Source of the DNA: Oceanospirillum linum
Lineage (GTDB): Bacteria; Pseudomonadota; Gammaproteobacteria; Pseudomonadales; Halomonadaceae
Direction of reading: 5' to 3'
Assembly: GCF_001995095.2 (NCBI RefSeq)
Contig: NZ_MTSD02000002.1
Location: forward strand, 62,001-126,000
Length of the DNA stretch: 64,000 bases
This document shows positions 1 to 9,202 of this stretch, in pieces. The first letter of the stretch is position 1. The number at the start of each line of letters is the position of its first letter. The notes under the pieces are model-generated. The model saw nothing but the letters and a program-made list of their open reading frames with translations. It made no database searches and was not told where the DNA came from. The position numbers and the translations under genes are program-made.

Positions 1-17
1 GCATATTTGGAGTATAC

Positions 18-272
18 ATGGCGCTAACATGCCGTATGGGCTGTGCAGCTTGCTATACCGCCCCCAGTATCAGCAGCCCACTACCCAAAATGCCCACGGG
101 CAAACCGGCGGGCGTACCTTGTGCCCACCTGTTATCGGATCTGAAGTGCGAGCTTTTTGGACGGCCTGAACGACCTAAAGTCTGTGGTGACTTCCAGCCG
201 GCGGACTATGTCTGCGGCGACTCCCGGGAACAGGCACTTATTTTACTGACAGAACTGGAACGCTGTACCTGA
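18..272 (+). CDS. YkgJ-family cysteine-cluster protein
   Basis: A small 84-residue protein with about eight cysteines spread along its length. They include a CRMGCAAC cluster near the N terminus and single cysteines in PVPCAHL-like, KCELF, KVCGDF and YVCG contexts, the pattern of the YkgJ/UPF0153-type putative metal-binding family. The ATG at 18 is preceded by GGAG with a five-base spacer, which supports the start. The gene converges on the radical SAM gene with only nine bases between stop codons. The family is thought to bind zinc or an Fe-S cluster, but no reaction is established, and this one is shorter than many members. Family assignment is by motif recognition; function is unknown. Confidence 0.75.
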   Translation: MALTCRMGCAACYTAPSISSPLPKMPTGKPAGVPCAHLLSDLKCELFGRPERPKVCGDFQPADYVCGDSREQALILLTELERCT

Positions 273-281
273 ACCGCCAAC

Positions 282-2210
282 TTAGCGGCTGATAATCAAA
301 TCATTGATGGCCTTAGAGATGAGGTCATTCTTTACCGTCGTAGTCGCAACCGGTTGCTCAAACCAGAATGCGATCGGCTGATCAAAACCAATACCGTGCA
401 TATAATTGTATAAGGCTTTGCGCAGCCCTGTTCCGAGCATGTTGTGATCTGTCCCTGTGGGATCGGTAAACTCGACATCATTCTCAGCAAACAGGGTTTC
501 AGGTCGCGGCTCAAGACGAATACCATATTCATCCGGGTTGACGCCAATGGGGCTATGTATGGTGGCTGCAAACCGGTGCCAGTAAGCTGACTGAAAGCAC
601 CCTTCTTGCATCATCTGCCGAACCATTTCAAGGGCATCCAGGGTTTCCTGCTCAGTTTGCGTCGGAAAGCCATACATCAGATAAGCATGAACTAAAATGC
701 CACTGTCACTAAAAGCTTTCGTTACTCTGGCAACCTGCTCAACACTGACACCTTTTTTCATCAGCTTAAGTAGCCGGTCGGACGCAACTTCCAGACCACC
801 ACTGACGGCGATACAACCGGAATCAGCTAACAGTTGGCAACGCTCAGGCGTAAACGTCTTCTCAAAACGAATATTACCCCACCAACTTATCACAACACCT
901 CGCTCGATCAAGCGACGAGCCATGGCAAAAAGCGCCTTTGGTGGTGCCGCCTCATCAACAAAGTGAAAGCCCGTCTGACCGGTTTCTTCGATCAGCTGTT
1001 CAATGCGATCAACTAGTATATCGGCACCAGCTTCATCATAGCGATCAATGTAGTCGAGAGTAACATCACAGAAACTGCACTTTCTCCAGTAACAACCGTG
1101 GGCAATCGTCAGCTTGTTCCAGCGGCCATCACTCCAGATGCGATGCATGGGGTTCAGCATCTCGCATAAAGAGAGATAATCATTCAGAGGCAGGCCATCA
1201 TAAACCGGTGTGCCCACATCGGTCTGTGGAATATCATGCAGCATAGGGTTTTCATTTAAATGCACGTATTGCCGCCCTGACTCATCTTCTGCCAGAAAGT
1301 AGGTACGCACCAGATCATCGGCCTGACGCTGTCCGGAAAAATATTCCAGCAAGGTCAATAAAGGCCGCTCACCATCATCCAGGCAGATGAAATCGACAAA
1401 CTCAAAAATTCGCGGATCTTTCAAAGCCCTCAGCTCAGTATTAACAAAGCCCCCACCCATGATGACAGGCAGGTCAGGGTTGATCTCCTTACAGGTCTGT
1501 GCAATCCGCAACGCGCCCAGCATGTTACCGGGGAAAGGCACCGTTAGCGCAACAACACTGGGCTGGGTTTCCTCCACATAGAGTTCCACCAGTTGCTCCA
1601 GAATCTCCGAGCTGAAACTGGGTTCGGCCATTAACGTATCATAGAGGGCATCAAAGCTGGGATTAGCAGCCGCAAGGCGCTCTCCATAGCGACTAACCTC
1701 AAAATAAGGATCTACACCCTGGGTAATGACAGCGGAAAGGTCGTTGATAAACAGGGTTGCCAGATACTTAGCTTTATCCTGTACCCCCAAATCACCAAAA
1801 GCCGATTTTAGTACATCACCGGAAACGGTTTCCATTTGAGCAATAGCGTCAAAAGCAGGGCCTTCAGGCAGAAAGGTGCGCGAGATAATTCGTAGGGCAA
1901 GACTTGGATCTTTACCTTGCAGAAAGCGGATCGCGGGCTCTACGCAAAGCCGGTAACGGTCAAATTTTCTGAGAAAACAACGAACAACAGGTGGTAACTG
2001 CTCCTCATCAAACAGCTCAAAATTTTCTTCGACATGCTGACGAATAATATCCAGTCCCTGGACGGTCATCATCTCAAGGAAAAGCTCAATGGCCGGATCT
2101 CTTTGCACCGCGTCATAGCCCCTGGAGCGTAAAAAGCCAGTCAGGTAAGCTGTTGCCGGATACGGTGTATTCAGCTGTGTCATCGGTGGAGTCATCAGAA
2201 GAACGGTCAT
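282..2210 (-). CDS. B12-binding domain radical SAM protein
   Basis: A 642-residue protein whose N-terminal third resembles the cobalamin-binding fold found before radical SAM domains; the PSVVALTVPFPGN and VIMGGG segments lie around residues 215-255. The radical SAM core follows, with cluster cysteines at about 373, 378 and 381 in GCYWRKCSFC. This is a C-x4-C-x2-C spacing rather than the textbook C-x3-C-x2-C. Later segments (WGNIRFEK, SGGLEVASDR, YLMYGFPTQT) are typical of the radical SAM TIM barrel. The enzyme should use a 4Fe-4S cluster and S-adenosylmethionine, probably with cobalamin, for a methyl transfer or rearrangement, but the substrate cannot be told. It stands alone on its strand, converging on the small Cys-cluster gene. 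Confidence 0.8.
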   Translation of the reverse strand: MTVLLMTPPMTQLNTPYPATAYLTGFLRSRGYDAVQRDPAIELFLEMMTVQGLDIIRQHVEENFELFDEEQLPPVVRCFLRKFDRYRLCVEPAIRFLQGKDPSLALRIISRTFLPEGPAFDAIAQMETVSGDVLKSAFGDLGVQDKAKYLATLFINDLSAVITQGVDPYFEVSRYGERLAAANPSFDALYDTLMAEPSFSSEILEQLVELYVEETQPSVVALTVPFPGNMLGALRIAQTCKEINPDLPVIMGGGFVNTELRALKDPRIFEFVDFICLDDGERPLLTLLEYFSGQRQADDLVRTYFLAEDESGRQYVHLNENPMLHDIPQTDVGTPVYDGLPLNDYLSLCEMLNPMHRIWSDGRWNKLTIAHGCYWRKCSFCDVTLDYIDRYDEAGADILVDRIEQLIEETGQTGFHFVDEAAPPKALFAMARRLIERGVVISWWGNIRFEKTFTPERCQLLADSGCIAVSGGLEVASDRLLKLMKKGVSVEQVARVTKAFSDSGILVHAYLMYGFPTQTEQETLDALEMVRQMMQEGCFQSAYWHRFAATIHSPIGVNPDEYGIRLEPRPETLFAENDVEFTDPTGTDHNMLGTGLRKALYNYMHGIGFDQPIAFWFEQPVATTTVKNDLISKAINDLIISR

Positions 2211-2272
2211 AGCCTGCCTTAGTCGTAAAACCGAGTATCAAATAGGGCGCGCATTCTAACAAATGCCCCCCA

Positions 2273-2292
2273 TAAAAGCCCTAAGGCTTTTA
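2273..2292 (-). terminator. Short hairpin after the SLC13 gene
   Basis: An eight-base perfect stem (TAAAAGCC/GGCTTTTA) with a CTAA loop lies 47 bases beyond the SLC13 stop codon. There is no long T run after it, so termination is plausible rather than certain. Confidence 0.45.
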
Positions 2293-2338
2293 CCAAATGA
2301 TGCCGTAACAGTTGCAAGGCTTGCCAAATAAGAAAGTA

Positions 2339-3601
2339 CTAGCTCAGGCCAACCCCCACCAGAATAGGTAGTACCACAAGACTGAGTAACGAACCTACCC
2401 TGAGCATCTCTTTTTGAGGTACAAAGCCACTGCCAAATACAATAGCATTTGGTGGTGTTGCCACAGGCAGAGTAAAGGCACAGGAGGCACCAATAGCAAT
2501 TAACACTGCAAGAGCTGTTTGCCCCAGGCCCACGCCTTCTGCCAGCGGCAGAAAGATAGGTAGCAGCAGTGCAGCACTGGCTGTATTGCTGGCCACTGCC
2601 GTTAACACCATAACAAAAATAATCAGACAGATAATGAAGACCATCAGAGGTGTGTGTTCAATCATCACAATAATATGATTCGCGATAAATGCACTGGCCC
2701 CCGATGCGGATAGCAGAGCACTCAGCGTTAAGCCGCCACCAAACAGCAGCAAAATGCCCCAATCGGTTTGTTCATTTAACTCATTAAAATCCAGTAACCG
2801 TAATGCCGTCAGTAACAGAATGGCACTAACCGCAACAACGGCATCAATACCGCTGGCAATACCCAGAAATGCCGCAAGAGGCTTACTGAAAACCCAACCA
2901 GCAACCGTCAGACCAAACACAAGCAGGGTCATAAGCTGAGCATGATTGAGAGGTGGTAATTTTTCCGTTTCAAAAGCTACAGGCTGACTCAATTCCGGCT
3001 TACAGGTGAACTTTAATGTAAAGATCATCAACGGCATCAGGACAACCACCACCGGCAGGGCAACCATCATCCAGCCCGTAAAACTCAAGCCAACCGCCGC
3101 AGCGGCAATGGCATTGGGCGGGCTGCCCACCAGGGTTCCGATACCACCAATGTTGGCTGAAAAAGCGATGCCCAACAGGAAAAAAAGATAAGTACGACGA
3201 TGTTTTGACGAATCCAGTGCAGATAACACACCGAGAGTCAAAGGCAGCATCATAGCTGCCGTAGCCGTGTTTGAAATCCACATCGACAGAACTGCAGTGG
3301 CCATAAAGATCAGATTTGCTGCTTTGCTCAGTTTACCTGCAGCAATACTCAGAATGGCCTGAGCAATTCTTTGATCCAGCTTTTGCTTATGCAAGGCAGC
3401 AGACAGAGCAAAACCACCCAGAAAAATAAAAATAATCGGGTTAGCAAAAGCGCTGAAAGCCTCTTTCACATCAAAAATCCCGGAGACCACCGCCAGCACC
3501 GGAACCAATAGGGCTGTCATGCTGACATGAATCCATTCGGTCACCCACAATGCAGCGATCACCAGCAGAATTAAACACCCCATCAAAACAGGGTCAAACA
3601 T
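2339..3601 (-). CDS. SLC13/DASS-family sodium-coupled anion permease
   Basis: A 420-residue, strongly hydrophobic inner-membrane carrier with about eleven membrane segments. Both Ser-Asn-Thr signatures of the divalent anion:Na+ symporter family are present: SNTATAAMMLP in the first half and SNTASAALLLP in the second. In the family these form the paired sodium and substrate sites. The C-terminal half also has the GASCAFTLPVATPPNAIVF segment typical of the group. Family substrates include C4-dicarboxylates, citrate, sulfate and phosphate; the sequence does not say which applies here. The gene is monocistronic on the minus strand, with about 200 bases upstream to the next gene. Length is slightly below the family norm but both repeats are complete. 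Confidence 0.85.
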   Translation of the reverse strand: MFDPVLMGCLILLVIAALWVTEWIHVSMTALLVPVLAVVSGIFDVKEAFSAFANPIIFIFLGGFALSAALHKQKLDQRIAQAILSIAAGKLSKAANLIFMATAVLSMWISNTATAAMMLPLTLGVLSALDSSKHRRTYLFFLLGIAFSANIGGIGTLVGSPPNAIAAAAVGLSFTGWMMVALPVVVVLMPLMIFTLKFTCKPELSQPVAFETEKLPPLNHAQLMTLLVFGLTVAGWVFSKPLAAFLGIASGIDAVVAVSAILLLTALRLLDFNELNEQTDWGILLLFGGGLTLSALLSASGASAFIANHIIVMIEHTPLMVFIICLIIFVMVLTAVASNTASAALLLPIFLPLAEGVGLGQTALAVLIAIGASCAFTLPVATPPNAIVFGSGFVPQKEMLRVGSLLSLVVLPILVGVGLS

Positions 3602-3801
3602 AAAGAAGCATCCTCAAACCAGAAAACGAAATATCCACTGCATCGCTGTGGGATTGGGCCGGAATTCTAGTGGAAGATGCCTTACAGATCAGTGATAAAA
3701 CTCAGAAAACCCAGCAAACATGGTAAAGATTTGTAACCTGCCAGGAAAAATAAGTCTTATAAAGGGGGTCAGGATACGCTACATCCGCAGAAAGCCAGCT
3801 A

Positions 3802-4713
3802 TCAGATCAGGTTATGCCCGTTACCCAGCTCAATATCCAGAATATCGGCCAATATCTGCTTAATGGCTTCCTCATGCTGAGTAGGAGCCGCCATATGCGG
3901 TGTAATCACGAGGTTTTCCTGTTGCCAGAAAGGATGCTCTTTCGCCAGAGGCTCATGCTCAAAGACGTCCAATAGAGCTCCTCGCAGGTGCTGAGTTTGC
4001 AACTGAACCAGCAGAGCGTGCTCATCAATCACACAGCCCCGACCAACACTAATGACAACGGCACCACGAGGCAGTTGCATCAGGCGATGCTCATTCAACA
4101 AATGGTAGGTTTCATCCTTTGCAGGTAAAAGATTAACCAGAAACTGACAACGGGAAAGAAAAGTATCCAGGTCGTCATAGCCATTAATCTGCTCAAAACC
4201 AAGATCGGGTTTCGGGCTCCGGCTCCAACCTAAAACGCTATAACCCAGTTGGGTTAATTGCTGACCGACAAACACACCCAAAGGGCCCAGTCCGAGAATG
4301 CCGGCTTTACGGGTCTGCAAGCAGTGCGTCAGCTCTGGTTGCCAAAGTTGACGTTTCTGATGATTACGATAGTGATCAAGGTGTCTGCCAAAGTGAATCA
4401 TGCCGTAAAGCACATATTCCAGCATCCACTGCCCCATCCCGGCATCCCGTAATTTATAAAGTGGGATATCCTGCGGCAGGTCAGGCAGTTTCTCCAATGC
4501 GTCAATACCAGCACCAAGATTGAAGATCGCACGCAACTGAGTCTGATGAAGAAATAGCTCGTTTTCAGGTTTCCAGACGAGAGCATACTCTGCCTGCCAG
4601 TCACTCTTTTTTATATCTTCCCATAAGCGGATATCAGCGTAGGGACAAAATTTGTGCATAGCATCCAGATAGAAGCCCTGATCTGTCAGCGGGGATGACA
4701 ATAGGATACGCAT
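3802..4713 (-). CDS. ghrA: D-2-hydroxyacid dehydrogenase, glyoxylate/hydroxypyruvate reductase A-like
   Basis: A 303-residue cytosolic NAD(P)H-dependent reductase of the GhrA branch of D-2-hydroxyacid dehydrogenases. The Rossmann glycine motif GLGPLGVFVG lies around residue 140. The catalytic Arg (in GRGCVIDEHAL), Glu (in DVFEHEPL) and His (in ITPHMAAPT) are in the usual order. The family reduces glyoxylate to glycolate and hydroxypyruvate to glycerate. The N-terminal NLGAGIDALEKLPDLP segment is typical of GhrA rather than of SerA or lactate dehydrogenase. Length is close to the roughly 310 residues of E. coli GhrA. No neighbour suggests a dedicated pathway. The family is clear; the exact substrate is inferred. 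Confidence 0.85.
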   Translation of the reverse strand: MRILLSSPLTDQGFYLDAMHKFCPYADIRLWEDIKKSDWQAEYALVWKPENELFLHQTQLRAIFNLGAGIDALEKLPDLPQDIPLYKLRDAGMGQWMLEYVLYGMIHFGRHLDHYRNHQKRQLWQPELTHCLQTRKAGILGLGPLGVFVGQQLTQLGYSVLGWSRSPKPDLGFEQINGYDDLDTFLSRCQFLVNLLPAKDETYHLLNEHRLMQLPRGAVVISVGRGCVIDEHALLVQLQTQHLRGALLDVFEHEPLAKEHPFWQQENLVITPHMAAPTQHEEAIKQILADILDIELGNGHNLI

Positions 4714-4760
4714 CGTAAATCCTTAGCAGGTACAGCAACATATTGCTAACCCTGCAGATT

Positions 4761-4788
4761 CAGCAGCCGGTATCCGTTTCGGCTGCTG
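4761..4788 (-). terminator. GC-rich hairpin after the RND permease
   Basis: A nine-base stem CAGCAGCCG/CGGCTGCTG with a ten-base loop lies about 85 bases past the permease stop and about 48 bases before the ghrA start. It has no T run, so it could end the efflux operon or be a processing structure. Confidence 0.4.
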
Positions 4789-4871
4789 CATGAAGTATGT
4801 CTTCCAGGCTTCCCATACCCCTGAAAAAGAAGCTGTTTCCTGCTTATTGATCTGCCTGTGACAACCGGTGA

Positions 4872-7800
4872 TTAATGATCATGAGTATTTTTCTTATCCC
4901 GATGAACAAAAGACTTAATATCTTCAAGAATCATATAGTTAACAGGGATCAGGAACAGTGTAATCAGTGTAGCAAACAAAATCCCAAAACCTAAAGAAAC
5001 CGCCATAGGAATCAAAAACTGAGCTTGCGTTGACTTCTCAAACAGAAGCGGAAATAAGCCAATAAAGGTTGTCATAGAGGTCAGCATTACCGGTCTGAAC
5101 CGCTTAGGTGCCGCACTCATAATCGCTTTATATAGTTTATCGCCGGCCTGTCGCTTCTGATTGACAAAGTCCACCAATACCAAACTGTCATTTACGACAA
5201 CACCCACCAGTGCCAGTAAGCCCATCAGGCTCATAATGGTCAGAGGCATACCCATGATGGCATGCCCTAATACCGCACCAATAGCACCAAAAGGGATCAC
5301 TGACATCACGATCAATGGCTGGCTGTAGCTGCCAAAAGGGATTGCAAGCAGGGCATAAATCACAAAAAGAACTAACAGCAAACCAATTTGAAGCGATCCG
5401 AATGACTCAGCCTGCTCCTCTGCTTCACCACGAAGCGTATAAGCAACTGACGGATACTGCTGCGTTAACTGATCGAGATACTGCTTAAGATCCTGATTCA
5501 TTACGGTCGTATTGGCCGTCTTTTTGTCCATATCCGCAGTGACATTGATTGTTCGATAGCCATCAATACGATAGATAGCAGAAGGACTCTTACCTGGCTC
5601 AAGCTCTACCAGATGCGATAGAGGAATAAGGGTTCCGGAGCCATTAGCAATTTCCAGGTCCAACAGGTCAGATATGGAGTTACGAGCTTGCTGTGGGAGG
5701 CGCAGCATAACAACCACTTCTTCCCTGCCCCGCTGAATACTCTGAACTTCAGCACCCAGGTAGGCTTTCTGAATCTGCTGCATAATCGTTGAGCGGTCCA
5801 GTCCCAGCATATATGCCTGGGGCTTGAGTTCAATTTGCAGCTCTTGCTTACCATCCGCCAGTGAGTCCGTTATATCGAACAAACTTGGATAGGTCGCAAG
5901 ACGTTCTTTGACCTGCTCAGCAACCTCAGAGAGCACGCTAAGATCTGAACCGGAAAGTTCGATGTCTACTGGGTCACCGACCCGGCCAAGCTCCGCTCTG
6001 AAAGCAATAGACTCTGCACCAGGTATTGGGCCGATAAGATCACGCCACTCATTGACTAGCTCCAGACTGGTAATATTGGAATCCCGCTCTTCTGCCGGAG
6101 TAATCTCAAATCGCACCTGTCCCACATGAGCCTCGCCCTTTGAGCCCGTCGTTGAGAATATGTTCTGAATAACACTAACACCAGACACAGGATCGCGATG
6201 TTTTTCCTGCAGTACCCGTGCCTGGTCGGTCATATTAACAACAAAGCGGTCTGTAACATCAAACGCTGTCCCTGTTGGCATCGTCAGAGTTACCCTTGCG
6301 GTCTCACTGGGCACTTTAGGGAAAAAGGTAAAGCGCATCCACCCGGAGCTTACCGTTGCAAATAACAGAATCAGCGCACCAACAGAAAGCGCCAGAGCGG
6401 TGTAGCGATAGCGCAGCACACGCTTAAGGGCGGGCCGGTAATAACGCAGAATAAAGCGTTCAAAGCCATCAGCAAAACCCTGCTGCCAACGTTCAAGTCG
6501 TGACTGTTTTTCACTCCCCTGACGTAGCCGGATATACTTGAGGTGAGCCGGTAGTACAAATTTAGATTCAATCAGTGAGAACAGCAGTACAGGAATGACA
6601 ACAGCGGGTATCTGGGAAAAAATCGCCCCTCTGTGGCCTCCAATAAAAGCCAGAGGTAAAAAAGCGGCTACCGTCGTTAATACACCAAAAGTAACAGGGA
6701 CTGCGACTTCTTTGGTGCCCGCAATCGCTGCGTCAAGCCCACTATCCGACTTTCTCAGGTGGCTGTAGACATTTTCACCGGTAACAATAGCATCATCAAC
6801 CACAATGCCCAGTACAAGAATAAAGCCGAATAAACTGGCGATATTCAAACTGACACCCAGCAGGGGAAGCAGAATAAAAGCACCCATAAAGCTGATTGGA
6901 ATGCCGATGAAAACCCAGAATGCGATGGCAGGTCTCAGAAAAAGTGTCAGCAGAGCCAGTACCAGAAGCCCCCCTTGCATCGCATTACTCAGCAGAGTGT
7001 TCAGGCGCTTCTTAACAACCTCTGAATCATCATCCCAATAGGTGATTTCGAGACCTGCCGGCAGCCCATCTTGGCGGGAAGCAATATATTCCTTCACCGC
7101 ATCCGCAACTGCAATAGCACTTTCCTGCCCGGTCCGATAAACATCGACCATGGCTGCGGGCTTACCATTAAAACGGGTTCTCAGTGGGGATTCTTCGAAG
7201 CCATCACGAACGGTCGCAATATCACCAAGCCGAACCAAACCGCCATTCTCATCCGCTTTGACAACGATATTTTCAAACTCCCGCTGAGTATAGCGCTGGC
7301 CTTTTGAACTGATCAGCACCTCATTACCAAGAGTTTTCATATTACCGGCAGATAGATCCGTTGATTCTAACTCGATGCTCTGCTCAATATCCCCCAGGGT
7401 CAAACCATGTTCTTTAAGGTTTCGTGGTGACACTTCGATTGAAACTTCATAGTCACGCACACCGGCCAATTCCACCTGGGTCACCCCGGGGGCACGAATA
7501 AGATCATCACGAACCTGCTCCGCTGATTGGCGAATTTCACGCTCTGACAGATCACCGGATATTGCAATAGAGATCACTTCACGAATACGTTCTGCCAAGG
7601 CGACTGTCGGACGATCAGCGTCAGACGGAAGATTATTGATCGCATCAACCCGTGACTTAATATCAGTTAACAATTCCTTAGGGTCATAGCCATCGGCAAC
7701 CTCGATACTAACCTGAGTACTGCCCTCCGCCGAGCGACTGACAATCTGCTCGATACCTTCCAGGCCCTGAATACTTTGCTCAATCAGAATCGCAACACCT

Positions 7801-7979
7801 TGCTCCATATCCTCCGGGCTGGCACCACGTAAGCTGACTGATACGTTAACCTGGTCAAACTCAACCGATGGAAAAACTTCCAAAGGAACTTTCTTAACCA
7901 GAAAGAAAATACCCGCCAATAAGATCGAGATCATCATCAGATTAGCGGCAACATGGTTGCGGGCAAACCAGGCTATCAT
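4872..7979 (-). CDS. RND efflux transporter permease (HAE1-like)
   Basis: A 1035-residue inner-membrane pump subunit, the usual RND length. It has the N-terminal membrane anchor, two large periplasmic loops each containing porter-type repeats, and two blocks of membrane helices. The proton-relay aspartate pair is visible in GIVVDDAIV in the fourth helix; the second block carries GVVVNDSLVLVDF. The divergent N terminus (KKVPLEVFPSVEFDQVNV) matches the poorly characterised branch of HAE1-like pumps rather than AcrB itself. It overlaps the adaptor gene by four bases, and the outer-membrane subunit is the first gene of the operon. Together they form a tripartite proton-driven export system. The substrate is unknown; no local regulator is present. 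Confidence 0.92.
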   Translation of the reverse strand: MIAWFARNHVAANLMMISILLAGIFFLVKKVPLEVFPSVEFDQVNVSVSLRGASPEDMEQGVAILIEQSIQGLEGIEQIVSRSAEGSTQVSIEVADGYDPKELLTDIKSRVDAINNLPSDADRPTVALAERIREVISIAISGDLSEREIRQSAEQVRDDLIRAPGVTQVELAGVRDYEVSIEVSPRNLKEHGLTLGDIEQSIELESTDLSAGNMKTLGNEVLISSKGQRYTQREFENIVVKADENGGLVRLGDIATVRDGFEESPLRTRFNGKPAAMVDVYRTGQESAIAVADAVKEYIASRQDGLPAGLEITYWDDDSEVVKKRLNTLLSNAMQGGLLVLALLTLFLRPAIAFWVFIGIPISFMGAFILLPLLGVSLNIASLFGFILVLGIVVDDAIVTGENVYSHLRKSDSGLDAAIAGTKEVAVPVTFGVLTTVAAFLPLAFIGGHRGAIFSQIPAVVIPVLLFSLIESKFVLPAHLKYIRLRQGSEKQSRLERWQQGFADGFERFILRYYRPALKRVLRYRYTALALSVGALILLFATVSSGWMRFTFFPKVPSETARVTLTMPTGTAFDVTDRFVVNMTDQARVLQEKHRDPVSGVSVIQNIFSTTGSKGEAHVGQVRFEITPAEERDSNITSLELVNEWRDLIGPIPGAESIAFRAELGRVGDPVDIELSGSDLSVLSEVAEQVKERLATYPSLFDITDSLADGKQELQIELKPQAYMLGLDRSTIMQQIQKAYLGAEVQSIQRGREEVVVMLRLPQQARNSISDLLDLEIANGSGTLIPLSHLVELEPGKSPSAIYRIDGYRTINVTADMDKKTANTTVMNQDLKQYLDQLTQQYPSVAYTLRGEAEEQAESFGSLQIGLLLVLFVIYALLAIPFGSYSQPLIVMSVIPFGAIGAVLGHAIMGMPLTIMSLMGLLALVGVVVNDSLVLVDFVNQKRQAGDKLYKAIMSAAPKRFRPVMLTSMTTFIGLFPLLFEKSTQAQFLIPMAVSLGFGILFATLITLFLIPVNYMILEDIKSFVHRDKKNTHDH

Positions 7980-9115
7980 GGCTGCTGGCCCTCACTTTTT
8001 TCAGTAACGGCAACACGTATACCACTGGTCACCTGACCAAGTGGCGTTAGCACAAGTTGCTCTCCGGGTTGCAGGCCACTGCTGACAACTGAATAAAGAT
8101 CATCATGCCAGCTAATGGTAACTTCGCGCCTTTTCAGGCGTCTTTTTTCAACCACATAGACATAGCGGCTTTGATAGACAGACCCATTAGGAATCACAAT
8201 CACATCTTTAAGCTCTGTCCCATCAATAGCAACCTCAACCAGACGCCCCACCTGTGGCCAGCTCTGGGGAGATTCGTTATTGCCGTCAGAGGATACAGGG
8301 CCGTCCAGAGTCACCGTTGCCATCAACTGCTGACTGGCACTATCCAGCTCAGCAGCAGTACGCAGAAGTGAACCCTGATATTGCTTGACCTCATCCTGAA
8401 CTAAAGCCGGTGGCTCAGTTTCTGGTGACAGATAATCAAGATCACGCTGGTGCAAAGCCACTTCAATTTCCGGTGCTCTGTCCGCTATCAGAGTTGCAAT
8501 TTCACTGCCGGAGCTAATGGCCTGCCCCACTTCAACAGCAACACTTGCCACCTTAGCGGCGAAAGGGGCTGTAAGGCGCGTGTCCTGTAAAGCGATTTTA
8601 GCTAATCGAACAGAACTGCGGGCACTGGCAACCTGTGCCCGGGCTGCTTTAAGCTGAGGTACCCGTAAAACCCGTTCACTGGGTTCACCAGGCTGTCCGG
8701 ATAAGCTCCAGGCTTGTTTAGCCTGTATCGCCTGAGCCTCTTCATCCGCCAAATTCTGCAGACTTTCTGTCAGGGAAGCTTCTGCGATTGCAAGCTCTGC
8801 CTGATAACGGGAATCATCAAGTTTGAGCAGCAATTGCCCTTTGCTCAGCTGTCCACCAGATCTTAACTCAGGCGCTATGTAGGTCACCTTACCCGCAGCC
8901 TCTGCAACCAAACTGGTGCGCTGGCGAGCCAGAACCCGCCCATAACGCTTAACAATCAATTGATAGTTCTGGGGTTTAATTGTCTCAACCTGAACGGTCA
9001 TTGCGGCAGCCCGCGCCCTTGGTGAACGATCCACTGCCGGTGGGTTAGAGAAAATAAACCAAGCGGCACCTATCATGGCGGATATAACAACGAGAGGTAG
9101 TAGTTTTCTAAGCAT
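7976..9115 (-). CDS. RND efflux periplasmic adaptor (membrane fusion protein)
   Basis: A 379-residue adaptor with one N-terminal membrane segment (LPLVVISAMIGAAWFIF) and a periplasmic remainder. It shows the expected order: a lipoyl-like half (VEAAGKVTYIAPELRSGG), a long charged alpha-helical hairpin rich in Ala, Glu and Gln at about residues 105-175, the second lipoyl half (LTAPFAAKVASVAVEVGQ), then a beta-barrel domain. It bridges the permease and the TolC-type channel. Its stop overlaps the permease start by four bases, implying translational coupling; the outer-membrane gene lies 87 bases upstream. The Arg-rich stretch just after the anchor is unusual but not diagnostic. Confidence 0.9.
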   Translation of the reverse strand: MLRKLLPLVVISAMIGAAWFIFSNPPAVDRSPRARAAAMTVQVETIKPQNYQLIVKRYGRVLARQRTSLVAEAAGKVTYIAPELRSGGQLSKGQLLLKLDDSRYQAELAIAEASLTESLQNLADEEAQAIQAKQAWSLSGQPGEPSERVLRVPQLKAARAQVASARSSVRLAKIALQDTRLTAPFAAKVASVAVEVGQAISSGSEIATLIADRAPEIEVALHQRDLDYLSPETEPPALVQDEVKQYQGSLLRTAAELDSASQQLMATVTLDGPVSSDGNNESPQSWPQVGRLVEVAIDGTELKDVIVIPNGSVYQSRYVYVVEKRRLKRREVTISWHDDLYSVVSSGLQPGEQLVLTPLGQVTSGIRVAVTEKSEGQQP

Positions 9116-9202
9116 CGGATTAACCTGTGCCGGAGCGTCTTTTTTGAAATACGGTATGTGTTATAAAGGCGTTATGCCCTGACTTTTTTGTGACATACAG
9201 CC

